Made by a program: the position numbers and the translations under genes. Shown in pieces: positions 34,163 to 41,283 of a stretch of 43,316 bases of DNA. How positions within the stretch are numbered: the first letter of the stretch is position 1; each line of letters opens with the position of its first letter. The notes below the pieces were generated by a model. The model was not told the origin of the DNA. It saw only the letters and a program-made list of their open reading frames with translations, and did no database searches. Source of the DNA: Streptomyces glomeratus (GTDB lineage: Bacteria; Actinomycetota; Actinomycetes; Streptomycetales; Streptomycetaceae); assembly GCF_021462825.1 (NCBI RefSeq), contig NZ_JAKEEB010000043.1, forward strand, positions 1 through 43,316, read 5' to 3'.

Positions 34163-34783
34163 GTGACGAGGGTGCGGTTGAGCGTGGCCCGGCGGCGCGA
34201 GGAGCTGCTCCGGGCCGCCGTCGGTCAGATCGAGGCGCGGGGCGTGGCGGCGGTGCGGATCGCCGACGTGGCCTCGGCCCTCGGGGTGAGCAACGCGCTG
34301 GTGCTGTACCACTTCTCGACCAAGGAGAAGCTGGTCGCCGAGGCCTTCGCGTACGCCGCCGAGGACGATCTCGCCCATCTGCGCAAGCTGCTCGGACGGC
34401 GGACGTCGGCACTGCGCCGGCTGCGGACGGCGGTGCGCTGGTACGCGCCGACCGGGCAGGCCAAGGGCTGGCGGCTGTGGATCGAGGGCTGGGCGGCGGC
34501 GCTGCGCGAGCCCGCGGTGCGGGAGGTCACACGGGACCTCGACCGTCAGTGGAAGGCCGCGATCACCGAGGTCGTGGCGGAGGGGGTCGCCGCGGGCGAG
34601 TTCCGCTGCCCCGACCCGGCGGGCACGGCGCTGCGACTGACCGCACTGCTCGACGGGCTGGCCGTGCAGATGACGGCGTACGAGGGCACGGTCTCCCGGG
34701 CGCGCGCCCTTGAGTGGGTGGACGAAGCGCTCGCTCGCGAACTGGGCGTGGCCCGCGCGGAGTTGACGACGACGAAGGGCTGA
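34163..34783 (+). CDS. TetR-family transcriptional regulator
   Basis: A 206-residue regulator. The N-terminal HTH is RREELLRAAVGQIEARGVAAVRIADVASALGVSNALVLYHFSTKEKLVAEAFAYA (residues 12-65), and the C-terminal ligand domain follows, with WRLWIEGWAAALREPAVREV typical of the BetI-like C-terminal family. It starts with GTG 14 nt after the dehydrogenase stop, so both may be co-transcribed. TAGGGT 6 nt upstream of the GTG could also act as a separate -10. Its most likely site is the palindrome at 32928-32945. The ligand is probably an amino or 2-oxo acid, by inference. Confidence 0.9.
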   Translation: MTRVRLSVARRREELLRAAVGQIEARGVAAVRIADVASALGVSNALVLYHFSTKEKLVAEAFAYAAEDDLAHLRKLLGRRTSALRRLRTAVRWYAPTGQAKGWRLWIEGWAAALREPAVREVTRDLDRQWKAAITEVVAEGVAAGEFRCPDPAGTALRLTALLDGLAVQMTAYEGTVSRARALEWVDEALARELGVARAELTTTKG

Positions 34784-34852
34784 CCCGCACTCGCCGCCGC
34801 GCATCGGGCCGGGCTCGGCATGTGCCCCCTGCGGAGGCCCGAGGCCGGGCCC

Positions 34853-34879
34853 GCGGCCCGGGCGTAGAGCCCGGGCCGC
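34853..34879. terminator. Bidirectional-looking terminator hairpin
   Basis: GCGGCCCGGGC (34853-34863) pairs perfectly with GCCCGGGCCGC (34869-34879) around a 5-nt loop. It lies between the TetR gene and the converging SGNH hydrolase gene, so it could stop both transcripts. Confidence 0.75.
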
Positions 34880-34938
34880 AACCGGTACGGCGATCCCGAC
34901 CGCACCGCGGGCAAGCCGCATCGGACCGCTCGCGGCGT

Positions 34939-34982
34939 CGGATCAGACCGCCTGCGTGATCGGATCAGACCGCCTGCGTGAT
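34939..34982. repeat. Perfect 22-bp tandem duplication across the SGNH stop
   Basis: Identical 22-bp copies occupy 34939-34960 and 34961-34982. The hydrolase stop codon (34965-34967, minus strand) lies in the second copy, and the copy beyond the stop is downstream sequence. The extra copy is harmless to the protein. Confidence 0.92.
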
Positions 34983-35783
34983 CCGCATCTTGATGTCGTC
35001 CGGCGACAGGGCCCCCTTCGCCACCACGCGATCCCCGGATGACTCACCGCGCAGCCTGCGCCCGATCCACGGGACCAGGTGCTCGCGCGCCCAGTGGATG
35101 TCGTCGCGCCGCACCTCGAACGTGCCGCGCGGCGGCAGGGGCGGCCAGGGCTGGTCCGGGTCGGCCGGCACCTCGAGGCCGAGCACCTGACCCGCCCGCA
35201 GGGCGACTCGGGTGTGCCCCTCGGGCGAGAGGTGGAGGCGGTCCTCGTCCCAGGCGCGCCGGTCCTGCACGGTCTTCAGGGACCACAGGTCGAGCACCGG
35301 GCAGCCGTACCGGTCGGCGATCGCCCGGACGTGCCCGTTGTACGTGGCGATCTTGCCGCGCAGATGCTTGAGCACGGGCACGCCGCGGGTGTCGAAACCG
35401 GTGGTGACCATGACGGTGCCGACGGCGGAGGTGAGGCCGGCGACGGCGCGCTCGAAGCGCTCTGCGACCTCGTCGGGGTCGGTTCCGGGCCGGATGATGT
35501 CGTTGCCGCCCGCACAGAAGGAGACCAGGTCCGGGGCCAGTTCAAGGGCCTTGGGGACCTGGTCCGCGATGATCTGGTCGAGCAGTTTGCCGCGTACGGC
35601 GAGGTTCGTGTACCGGAAGTCGCCCTCGGGACGCCGGTCGGCGAGGAGCACCGCGAACCGGTCGGCCCACCCGACGAACTGTCCGTCGGGGCCGGGGTCG
35701 CCGACGCCCTCGGTGAAGCTGTCCCCCACCGCCACGTACGACCCGATCAGTGATCTGTTGTCATTCTTCGAATCGTCTGCCAC
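34965..35783 (-). CDS. SGNH/GDSL-family hydrolase
   Basis: A 272-residue cytoplasmic SGNH hydrolase. Block I is VAVGDSFTEGVGD with the catalytic serine near residue 22, block III is GGNDI, and block V is DRLHLSPEGH with the catalytic Asp-His pair near residue 185. The family cleaves acyl or aryl esters; the substrate here is not known. No signal peptide is seen. It begins with GTG 35783, because the apparent upstream ATG 35793 is out of frame. Its end lies in a 22-bp tandem duplication. It is monocistronic and converges with the TetR gene. Confidence 0.9.
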   Translation of the reverse strand: MADDSKNDNRSLIGSYVAVGDSFTEGVGDPGPDGQFVGWADRFAVLLADRRPEGDFRYTNLAVRGKLLDQIIADQVPKALELAPDLVSFCAGGNDIIRPGTDPDEVAERFERAVAGLTSAVGTVMVTTGFDTRGVPVLKHLRGKIATYNGHVRAIADRYGCPVLDLWSLKTVQDRRAWDEDRLHLSPEGHTRVALRAGQVLGLEVPADPDQPWPPLPPRGTFEVRRDDIHWAREHLVPWIGRRLRGESSGDRVVAKGALSPDDIKMRITQAV

Positions 35784-35945
35784 ATCGGACCATGATTCAC
35801 CTTCGGATGTGAGCTACGCGACCGTAGGAAGGGGTTGACGGGCGGTGAGATAGACCACTCGAGATATCCGTGCCGATTCGGAATAAGCCTGGGAGCAGGG
35901 GTGTTGGGGCGGCCGACATGAGGCCGACGCGAGCTCGCGGAAAGC

Positions 35946-38018
35946 TCAGACGCGGCGCAGCCGGATCACCGTCGCATCGAAATCGCCATGCAGTCCCGTG
36001 AGCAGACCGTGGTGCAACAGCACGGCACCCCGGTGGATTTCACCCGTTTCACGGCATTCATACGATGCCGTAGGGTCGAGGCCCCGGAGGCGCAGCGGTG
36101 CGACCGGCTCGCCGTAGTGCTGCGCCTGGAGCAGGGCGAGGACGACGGTCTCGTCACCGAGCACGTACTGGACCGCACTCAGGCCCCCCTCCGGAGGCCG
36201 GAGCCGGTAGAGGTCGCCGCGCTGCACGACGGGGCGGATCTCCTTGTAGAGGGCCACCCAGTCCCGGGCCTCGGCCAGCTCTTCCTCGGTCCACTCCGTC
36301 AGGTCGCCGCCGACGCCGAGCACCCCGGCCATGGCGCTCACGAAACGGAAGCGCAGGGAGCTGACCCGCCCGTTGAGCTGGGTGTTGGGACTGTCGGTGA
36401 CCCAGGCGGCCATGACCCGGGCGGGATGGACCTGACTGAAGCCGTGCTGGATGGCGAGGCGGTCGAGCGGGTCGGTGTTGTCGGAGGTCCACACCTGGTC
36501 CGTACGGCTCATGACGCCCAGGTCGACGCGCCCGCCGCCGCCCGAGCAGGACTCGAAGGCGACCTGGGGGTGCGCCGCCCGCAGCCGGTCCAGCAGGCCG
36601 TAGAGCGCGTGCACATGGTCGACCCACAACCGCTGCGGGTACTCCTCGCCCGGCCAGCCCGCATCAGTGAAGCAGCGGTTGAAGTCCCATTTCACATAGT
36701 CGATCGGGGCGCTGGAGAGCAGCCCGTCCAGCTGCTCCCACAGATGTTCGCGCACGTCCTCGCGCGCCAGGTTGAGTACGAGCTGATTGCGGAACTCCGT
36801 TCGCTTCCGTCCCGGTTGGTACTGCACCCAGTCGGGGTGGGCGCGATACAGGTCGCTGTCCGCGTTGACCATCTCGGGCTCGACCCAGATGCCGAACCGC
36901 ATTCCGAGGGCGTGCACATCGTCGGCGAGCGGCTTAAGCCCGCCCGGGAAGCGGTCGGGGTTGGGGATCCAGTCGCCGAGCCCGGCCCGGTCGCTGGTGC
37001 GGGCTCCGAACCAGCCGTCGTCGACCACGAACAGCTCGACGCCCATCGCCGCGGCCCGCCGCGCCAGCGCCCGCTGCTGCTCCTCGGAGATTCCGAAGCC
37101 GGTCGCCTCCCAGGAGTTGTAGAGCACGGGCCGGTCCCGGTCGGCGTCCGGGATGACATAGGCCCGCTGGTAGGCGTGCCAGGCGCGGCTCGCGCCGCCG
37201 AATCCTCCCTCGCTCCACAGCCCGGCGAAGACGGGGGTGGTGTACGTCTCTCCCGCGGCCAGCTGCAGCAGGCCCGAGTCGTCGTATCCGGCCCCGCCGG
37301 TGATCTGCACCCGGGCGTCGGGGAGCTGGGCGACGGCGATCCGCCAGCTGCCCGACCAGGCCAGTGCGCAGCCGTAGACCTCGCCGCGTTCCTCGGTGGC
37401 GTCCGTGTCGAGCGCGACCCAGGGAAGGTGCTGGTGCCCTGTGTGGCCGCGACGGCTGCCGATCACCTTCTCGCCGTAGGTGAGGCCGGACCGGGTGAGC
37501 CGGGACTCGGCCGCCCAGCGGCCGTGCAGCTGCGACAGCCGCCAGCCCTCCCGCTCGGGCAGGGTCCAGGCGGCCGAGTCGGCGCGCAGGAGTTCCACCG
37601 GGGCGGGGCCGTCGTTGGCGAGGGTCACCCAGCGCTCGACGACATCGCCGCGTATCCGGTAGTGAAGGGTGATCAGGAGTCCGGTGTCGTCGAAGCGCAG
37701 CCGCAGCTCCTCGCCGTCCGCCTCGTACGCCTCGAAGGCCCACTCGGTGCCGCGGCGCTCTTCGGTGCGGACGGAGAGTGCGGGCCGTACGAATCGGGGG
37801 CCGCCCTCGACCGGGTACTCCTCGCGGCCGTCCAGCGGGGACTCGAAGGGCCGGTACGGGGGTGCGGGCAGTGCGGCGAGGGCCTCGGCGTCGGCGAGGG
37901 CGATGCGTGGGCCCCAGTGCAGATGCAGCAGCTCGCCGGCCTCGGTGAGGCGCAACGCATAGCTGCTCGCGGGCCCCGACAGCAGCCAGGTACGACCGTC
38001 AGCACCGATCTCCAACAT
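35946..38018 (-). CDS. GH36 alpha-galactosidase
   Basis: A 690-residue glycoside hydrolase family 36 enzyme without a signal peptide, so it acts on imported oligosaccharides such as melibiose or raffinose. An N-terminal beta-supersandwich (about 1-290) precedes a TIM barrel carrying LFVVDDGWFGARTSD, FGIWVEPEMVN, the nucleophile motif DYVKWDFNR near residue 445 and the acid/base region VWTSDNTDPLDRLAIQHG near residue 515. The C-terminal beta domain completes the fold. No sugar transporter or regulator is adjacent. It is divergent from the tyrosine phosphatase gene with a 215-nt gap. Length fits the family. Confidence 0.94.
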   Translation of the reverse strand: MLEIGADGRTWLLSGPASSYALRLTEAGELLHLHWGPRIALADAEALAALPAPPYRPFESPLDGREEYPVEGGPRFVRPALSVRTEERRGTEWAFEAYEADGEELRLRFDDTGLLITLHYRIRGDVVERWVTLANDGPAPVELLRADSAAWTLPEREGWRLSQLHGRWAAESRLTRSGLTYGEKVIGSRRGHTGHQHLPWVALDTDATEERGEVYGCALAWSGSWRIAVAQLPDARVQITGGAGYDDSGLLQLAAGETYTTPVFAGLWSEGGFGGASRAWHAYQRAYVIPDADRDRPVLYNSWEATGFGISEEQQRALARRAAAMGVELFVVDDGWFGARTSDRAGLGDWIPNPDRFPGGLKPLADDVHALGMRFGIWVEPEMVNADSDLYRAHPDWVQYQPGRKRTEFRNQLVLNLAREDVREHLWEQLDGLLSSAPIDYVKWDFNRCFTDAGWPGEEYPQRLWVDHVHALYGLLDRLRAAHPQVAFESCSGGGGRVDLGVMSRTDQVWTSDNTDPLDRLAIQHGFSQVHPARVMAAWVTDSPNTQLNGRVSSLRFRFVSAMAGVLGVGGDLTEWTEEELAEARDWVALYKEIRPVVQRGDLYRLRPPEGGLSAVQYVLGDETVVLALLQAQHYGEPVAPLRLRGLDPTASYECRETGEIHRGAVLLHHGLLTGLHGDFDATVIRLRRV

Positions 38019-38233
38019 GCGACCCCCACAGATTCGAACAGGTGCGATCAGGTCTCAACATCATCGACCCTGAGGGGCCTGATGGGCAACGGCTTCGGTG
38101 CGGTTCCGGCCCGGCACTCCGTCCGGCCTCCTGTGCCAGACCTGCCTGATGATTGCCTGATGAACCGATGTCGTATCGTCGATGCGCTGGCCCGTCGACG
38201 AACAGCGGCGACGGACGGATGGGAGGAGCCCCC

Positions 38234-39031
38234 GTGACACAGCAGGTCCCCTCTACCGAGCCCGAACTGACCGGAGTGCGCAACTTCCGTGACGTGGGGG
38301 GCCTGCCGACCGTGGACGGGCGGCGTGTACGGCAGGGAGTGCTCTTCCGCAGCGGCCACCTCGCGCACGCGACGGAGGAGGACGCGGCGTTCCTCGCCTC
38401 CCTCGGCCTGCACACCGTCTTCGACTTCCGCAACGCTGCCGACAAGAAGCTGGAAGGGCCGGACGTCGAGCTGCCGGGTGTACGGAACGTCAGCCTTCCG
38501 CTGACGGACCCGGCGGACGGGGCCGAGTTCTGGAAGATGGTCCGCGACGGCGACCTGGAGCAGCTGCGCCGGCTGCTCTCCGGCGGCAGGGCGGCGAACC
38601 GCATGATCGCCTCGTATCGCACGATCATCCGGCAGCGCACGGCCGAGCACTCCCGGGTGCTGCACGCGCTGGCCGAGGACAGCGTGCCGGCGCTGATGCA
38701 CTGTGCCGCGGGCAAGGACCGCGCGGGACTGTCGATCGCGGTGACGCTCCTCGCCCTCGGGGTCGAGCGGGAGGCGATCGTCGCGGACTACCTGGAGTCC
38801 AACGCCAAGCACCGCCGGTACAAGGTGTACCGCAACGGCTCCTCGCCCGACACGTACTCTCCCGAGGTGATGGAGCTGCTCAGCCCCCTGTTCGACGCGC
38901 GGGTCGAGTACCTGACGGCGGCTATCGAGACCGTCGAGGAGACCTGGGGCGGCGTGGACGCCTATCTGGAGCAGGGGCTCGGCGTGACGGAGCAGGTGCG
39001 GGAGCGGCTGCGCGGGCGGCTGCTGGACTGA
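38234..39031 (+). CDS. Tyrosine-protein phosphatase (PtpB-like)
   Basis: A 265-residue phosphatase of the atypical/lipid-type PTP family. N-terminal NFRDVGGLPTVDGRRVRQGVLFRSGHLAHATEEDAAFL is typical of the family, and the active-site loop is HCAAGKDRAG with Cys157 and Arg163 (CX5R). The GKDR variant, with a lysine and aspartate in the P-loop, is as in PtpB-like enzymes that can also act on phosphoinositides. GTG 38234 is chosen because GGGAGGAG lies 5 nt upstream. It stands alone and is divergent from the alpha-galactosidase gene. Confidence 0.93.
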   Translation: MTQQVPSTEPELTGVRNFRDVGGLPTVDGRRVRQGVLFRSGHLAHATEEDAAFLASLGLHTVFDFRNAADKKLEGPDVELPGVRNVSLPLTDPADGAEFWKMVRDGDLEQLRRLLSGGRAANRMIASYRTIIRQRTAEHSRVLHALAEDSVPALMHCAAGKDRAGLSIAVTLLALGVEREAIVADYLESNAKHRRYKVYRNGSSPDTYSPEVMELLSPLFDARVEYLTAAIETVEETWGGVDAYLEQGLGVTEQVRERLRGRLLD

Positions 39032-39070
39032 GCCGCCCGGCCACCGGACCGGACCGCGCCCGGCCGAGTC

Positions 39071-39190
39071 CTACTTCGCACCCACCTGGAACAGCAGGTA
39101 GATGAAGGCGGCGAAGACATGGCCGACCGCGATGTAGATGATCAGCCGCACCCACAGGGCGCGGGGGAACTTCTCTTCCATGTCACTCAT
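39071..39190 (-). CDS. Small one-helix membrane protein (DUF6126-like)
   Basis: A 39-residue protein with acidic N-terminus MSDMEEK and one hydrophobic helix (LIIYIAVGHVFAAFIYLLFQ, residues 16-35) ending GAK. It is a short ORF easily missed by gene finders. Its start overlaps the stop of the XRE-cupin gene by four bases (ATGA), which strongly supports translation. I recall small DUF6126-type proteins next to XRE-cupin genes in streptomycetes. It could be a membrane partner or sensor for the regulator, or a hypothetical toxin-like peptide. The function is unknown. Confidence 0.85.
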   Translation of the reverse strand: MSDMEEKFPRALWVRLIIYIAVGHVFAAFIYLLFQVGAK

Positions 39191-39804
39191 GGTGTTTCTC
39201 CGGGGTGGGGGCCGAGACAGAGCGCCGTGATCGGGCTCTGCAGCAGGGTGTGGACGAAGAGCAGCTCGGCGCCGCCGTGATCGGCGGCCGCCAGGCGGTG
39301 CGGGGTCAGCGAGTCGAAGTGGGCACTGTCCCCCGGCATGAGGACGTGCGCGGTGTCACCGAGGCGCAGGTGCAGGCGTCCCTTGAGGACGTACAGCCAC
39401 TCCTCGCCCGGGTGGACGCGCACGATGTCGCCCTGGGTCCCGTACGGGACGTGGACGCGGAGGGCCTGCATCCCGCGTCCGGGCGCACCGGCCTGCCAGT
39501 ACGTCCAGCCGCCCGCCCGGGTCGGTTCCATGGCGGGGGCTCGTAGGACGGCGTCCCGGTCGGCGACGGTCTCGCCGAGCAGGTCGGAGACCGTCGTACC
39601 GTAGATACGGGCCAGTGCGAGCAGCATCGGCAGCGAGGGCTGGCGCTGCCCGGTCTCCAGCCGGGACAGGTGCGCGGGCGAGAGCCCGGCGGCGCGGGCC
39701 GCGGCCTCCAGGGTGAGCGAGGAGCGGCGGCGCAGCGCACGCAGCTGCGGCGCGACGACCGGCAGGTCCTCGCCCGGCCCGGGGCCGGTCTCGGGAGTGC
39801 TCAT
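39187..39804 (-). CDS. XRE-family regulator with cupin domain
   Basis: A 205-residue transcription factor. The HTH is LRALRRRSSLTLEAAARAAGLSPAHLSRLETGQRQPSLPMLLALARIYG (about residues 21-69) and a C-terminal cupin is at about 120-185 (VHPGEEWLYVLKGRLHLRLG and MPGDSAHFDSLTPHR). The Glu-His pattern suggests a possible metal site. The stop overlaps the small DUF6126-like gene. ATG 39804 is preferred: CTGAAT lies 7 nt upstream, with TTGCCG 17 nt above that. ATG 39813 is possible. Two palindromes upstream (39825-39860) are probably its own operators. It follows the hopanoid operon in the same direction, 72-81 nt after hpnO. Confidence 0.9.
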   Translation of the reverse strand: MSTPETGPGPGEDLPVVAPQLRALRRRSSLTLEAAARAAGLSPAHLSRLETGQRQPSLPMLLALARIYGTTVSDLLGETVADRDAVLRAPAMEPTRAGGWTYWQAGAPGRGMQALRVHVPYGTQGDIVRVHPGEEWLYVLKGRLHLRLGDTAHVLMPGDSAHFDSLTPHRLAAADHGGAELLFVHTLLQSPITALCLGPHPGETP

Positions 39805-39824
39805 GCACTCCATTCAGCCGGAGC

Positions 39825-39860
39825 TTTGCCTCAGCGGCAAATTTCTTGCCTCTGAGGCAA
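39825..39860 (-). promoter_or_regulatory. Two 15-bp palindromic sites 20 bp apart upstream of XRE gene
   Basis: On the minus strand the sites are TTGCCTCAGAGGCAA (39860-39846) and TTGCCGCTGAGGCAA (39840-39826), centred 20 bp apart. The second overlaps the -35 TTGCCG (39840-39835). Tandem sites on one face of the helix fit autoregulation by the XRE dimer. They also lie just downstream of hpnO. Confidence 0.75.
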
Positions 39861-39885
39861 ACACCCCCGAGCCCTCCCCGGCCGC

Positions 39886-41283
39886 TCAGCGGTTCGCCAC
39901 GGCCTGCCTGATCAGTGTCTTTCCGAAGTCCCACATCAGCCCGCCGCCGTGCGCGTCGTCCATCACAGCGGTGAACGCGTCCACGAACCGGTCGACGTCC
40001 TGCTCGCCGACGATCAGCGGCGGGATCAGCTTGATCACCTCCAGGTGGTCGCCGGAGACCTGGGTGAGGATGCGGTGGCGTTGCAGCAGCGGGACGACGA
40101 CCATCTGCGCGAAGAGGCCCTTGCGGGCGGCCTGGAGCATGGTCCACCGCCCACGCAGCCGGAGCGAGCTGGGCCGGCCGAACTCGATGCCGATCATCAG
40201 GCCCCGGCCGCGTACGTCGCTGAGCAGCTCGTACTTGTCCACGAGCGCCGTGAGCCGGGACTTCAGCTGCTCGCCGACGGCCCGTGCGTTGGCGACGATC
40301 TGCTCGTTCTCCATGACGGAGAGGACGGCGAGCCCGGCCGCCATCGCCTGGGCGTTGGATCCGAAGCTCGCCGAGTGCACGAGCACCCGGTCCATGGACG
40401 AATAGACCTTCCTGAAGATCCACTCCTTGCCGAGCGTGGCGCCGACCGGTACGTAGCCGCCCGAGAGCGCCTTCGCCACGCACACCAGGTCCGGTTGGAC
40501 GCCGTCCTCGTGCTGGTAGGCGTAGAAGTCCCCGGTCCGGCCGAGACCGGTCTGCACCTCGTCGGCGATCAGCAGCGCCTTGTGCCGGTGGAGCAGCTCC
40601 TGGGCGCCGCGCAGATAGCCGGGCGGGGCCTCGTGGACGCCCTTGCCCTGGATCGGCTCGACGATGAGGGCCGCCACGTCCCCCCTGGCCAGTTCCCGGG
40701 CCAGGGCGTCGAGGTCGCCGAGCGGGACGGCCGTGTCGGGCAGCAGGGGTGCGAAGCCGTCGCGGAAACCGGATTCGCCGTTGACCGACAGGGACCCGGT
40801 GGTCAGCCCGTGGAAGGCGTGGGTGCAGTACAGGATCCGGGGCCTGCCGGTGGCGTACCGGGCGAACTTCAGCGCGGTCTCCACCGCCTCCGTCCCGCTG
40901 TTGCCGAAGAACACCCGGTCCAGATGGGGGCTGTGCGTCAGCAGCTTCTCCGCCAGCAGCCCCGGAAGGGGCTGGCAGTCGAAGCGGGTGAGGTCGGCGA
41001 GCTGCGAGTCCAGCACGTCGTGCAGGGCCTTGCGCACCACCGGGTGGTGGCGCCCCAGGCCCATCACCCCGAAGCCGGCGAGCATGTCCAGGTAGTCGTT
41101 GCCATCCGCGTCCCAGAAGTGGGCGCCCTCGGCCCGCTCGTAGACCTTGTCGAAGCCGATGGTGTGGAGCATGCGCGGGAGCTGGTGGTTGAGGTACCTG
41201 GCGTGCAGGTCGTAGCGCTCGGCCCCGCGCTCGGCCAGGAGCGCGCCGAGGTCGAACTCCCCGTTGCCGGAAGGGGTGGTCAT
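39886..41283 (-). CDS. hpnO: Class III aminotransferase, putative aminobacteriohopanetriol synthase HpnO
   Basis: A 465-residue PLP-dependent class III aminotransferase. The fold motifs GNSGTEAVETALKFARYATGR, HAFHGLTTGSLSVNG, ADEVQTGLGRTGDFYAYQHEDGVQPDLVCVAKALSGGYVP (PLP-binding lysine in AKALSGG) and FGSNAQAMAAGLAVL are all present. In streptomycetes a homologue beside dxs and the hopanoid genes is thought to make aminobacteriohopanetriol by transamination of a hopanoid side-chain, so that function is inferred from context. ATG 41283 overlaps the dxs stop (ATGA), so it is in the dxs operon. Ornithine or acetylornithine aminotransferases are alternatives on sequence alone. Confidence 0.87.
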   Translation of the reverse strand: MTTPSGNGEFDLGALLAERGAERYDLHARYLNHQLPRMLHTIGFDKVYERAEGAHFWDADGNDYLDMLAGFGVMGLGRHHPVVRKALHDVLDSQLADLTRFDCQPLPGLLAEKLLTHSPHLDRVFFGNSGTEAVETALKFARYATGRPRILYCTHAFHGLTTGSLSVNGESGFRDGFAPLLPDTAVPLGDLDALARELARGDVAALIVEPIQGKGVHEAPPGYLRGAQELLHRHKALLIADEVQTGLGRTGDFYAYQHEDGVQPDLVCVAKALSGGYVPVGATLGKEWIFRKVYSSMDRVLVHSASFGSNAQAMAAGLAVLSVMENEQIVANARAVGEQLKSRLTALVDKYELLSDVRGRGLMIGIEFGRPSSLRLRGRWTMLQAARKGLFAQMVVVPLLQRHRILTQVSGDHLEVIKLIPPLIVGEQDVDRFVDAFTAVMDDAHGGGLMWDFGKTLIRQAVANR

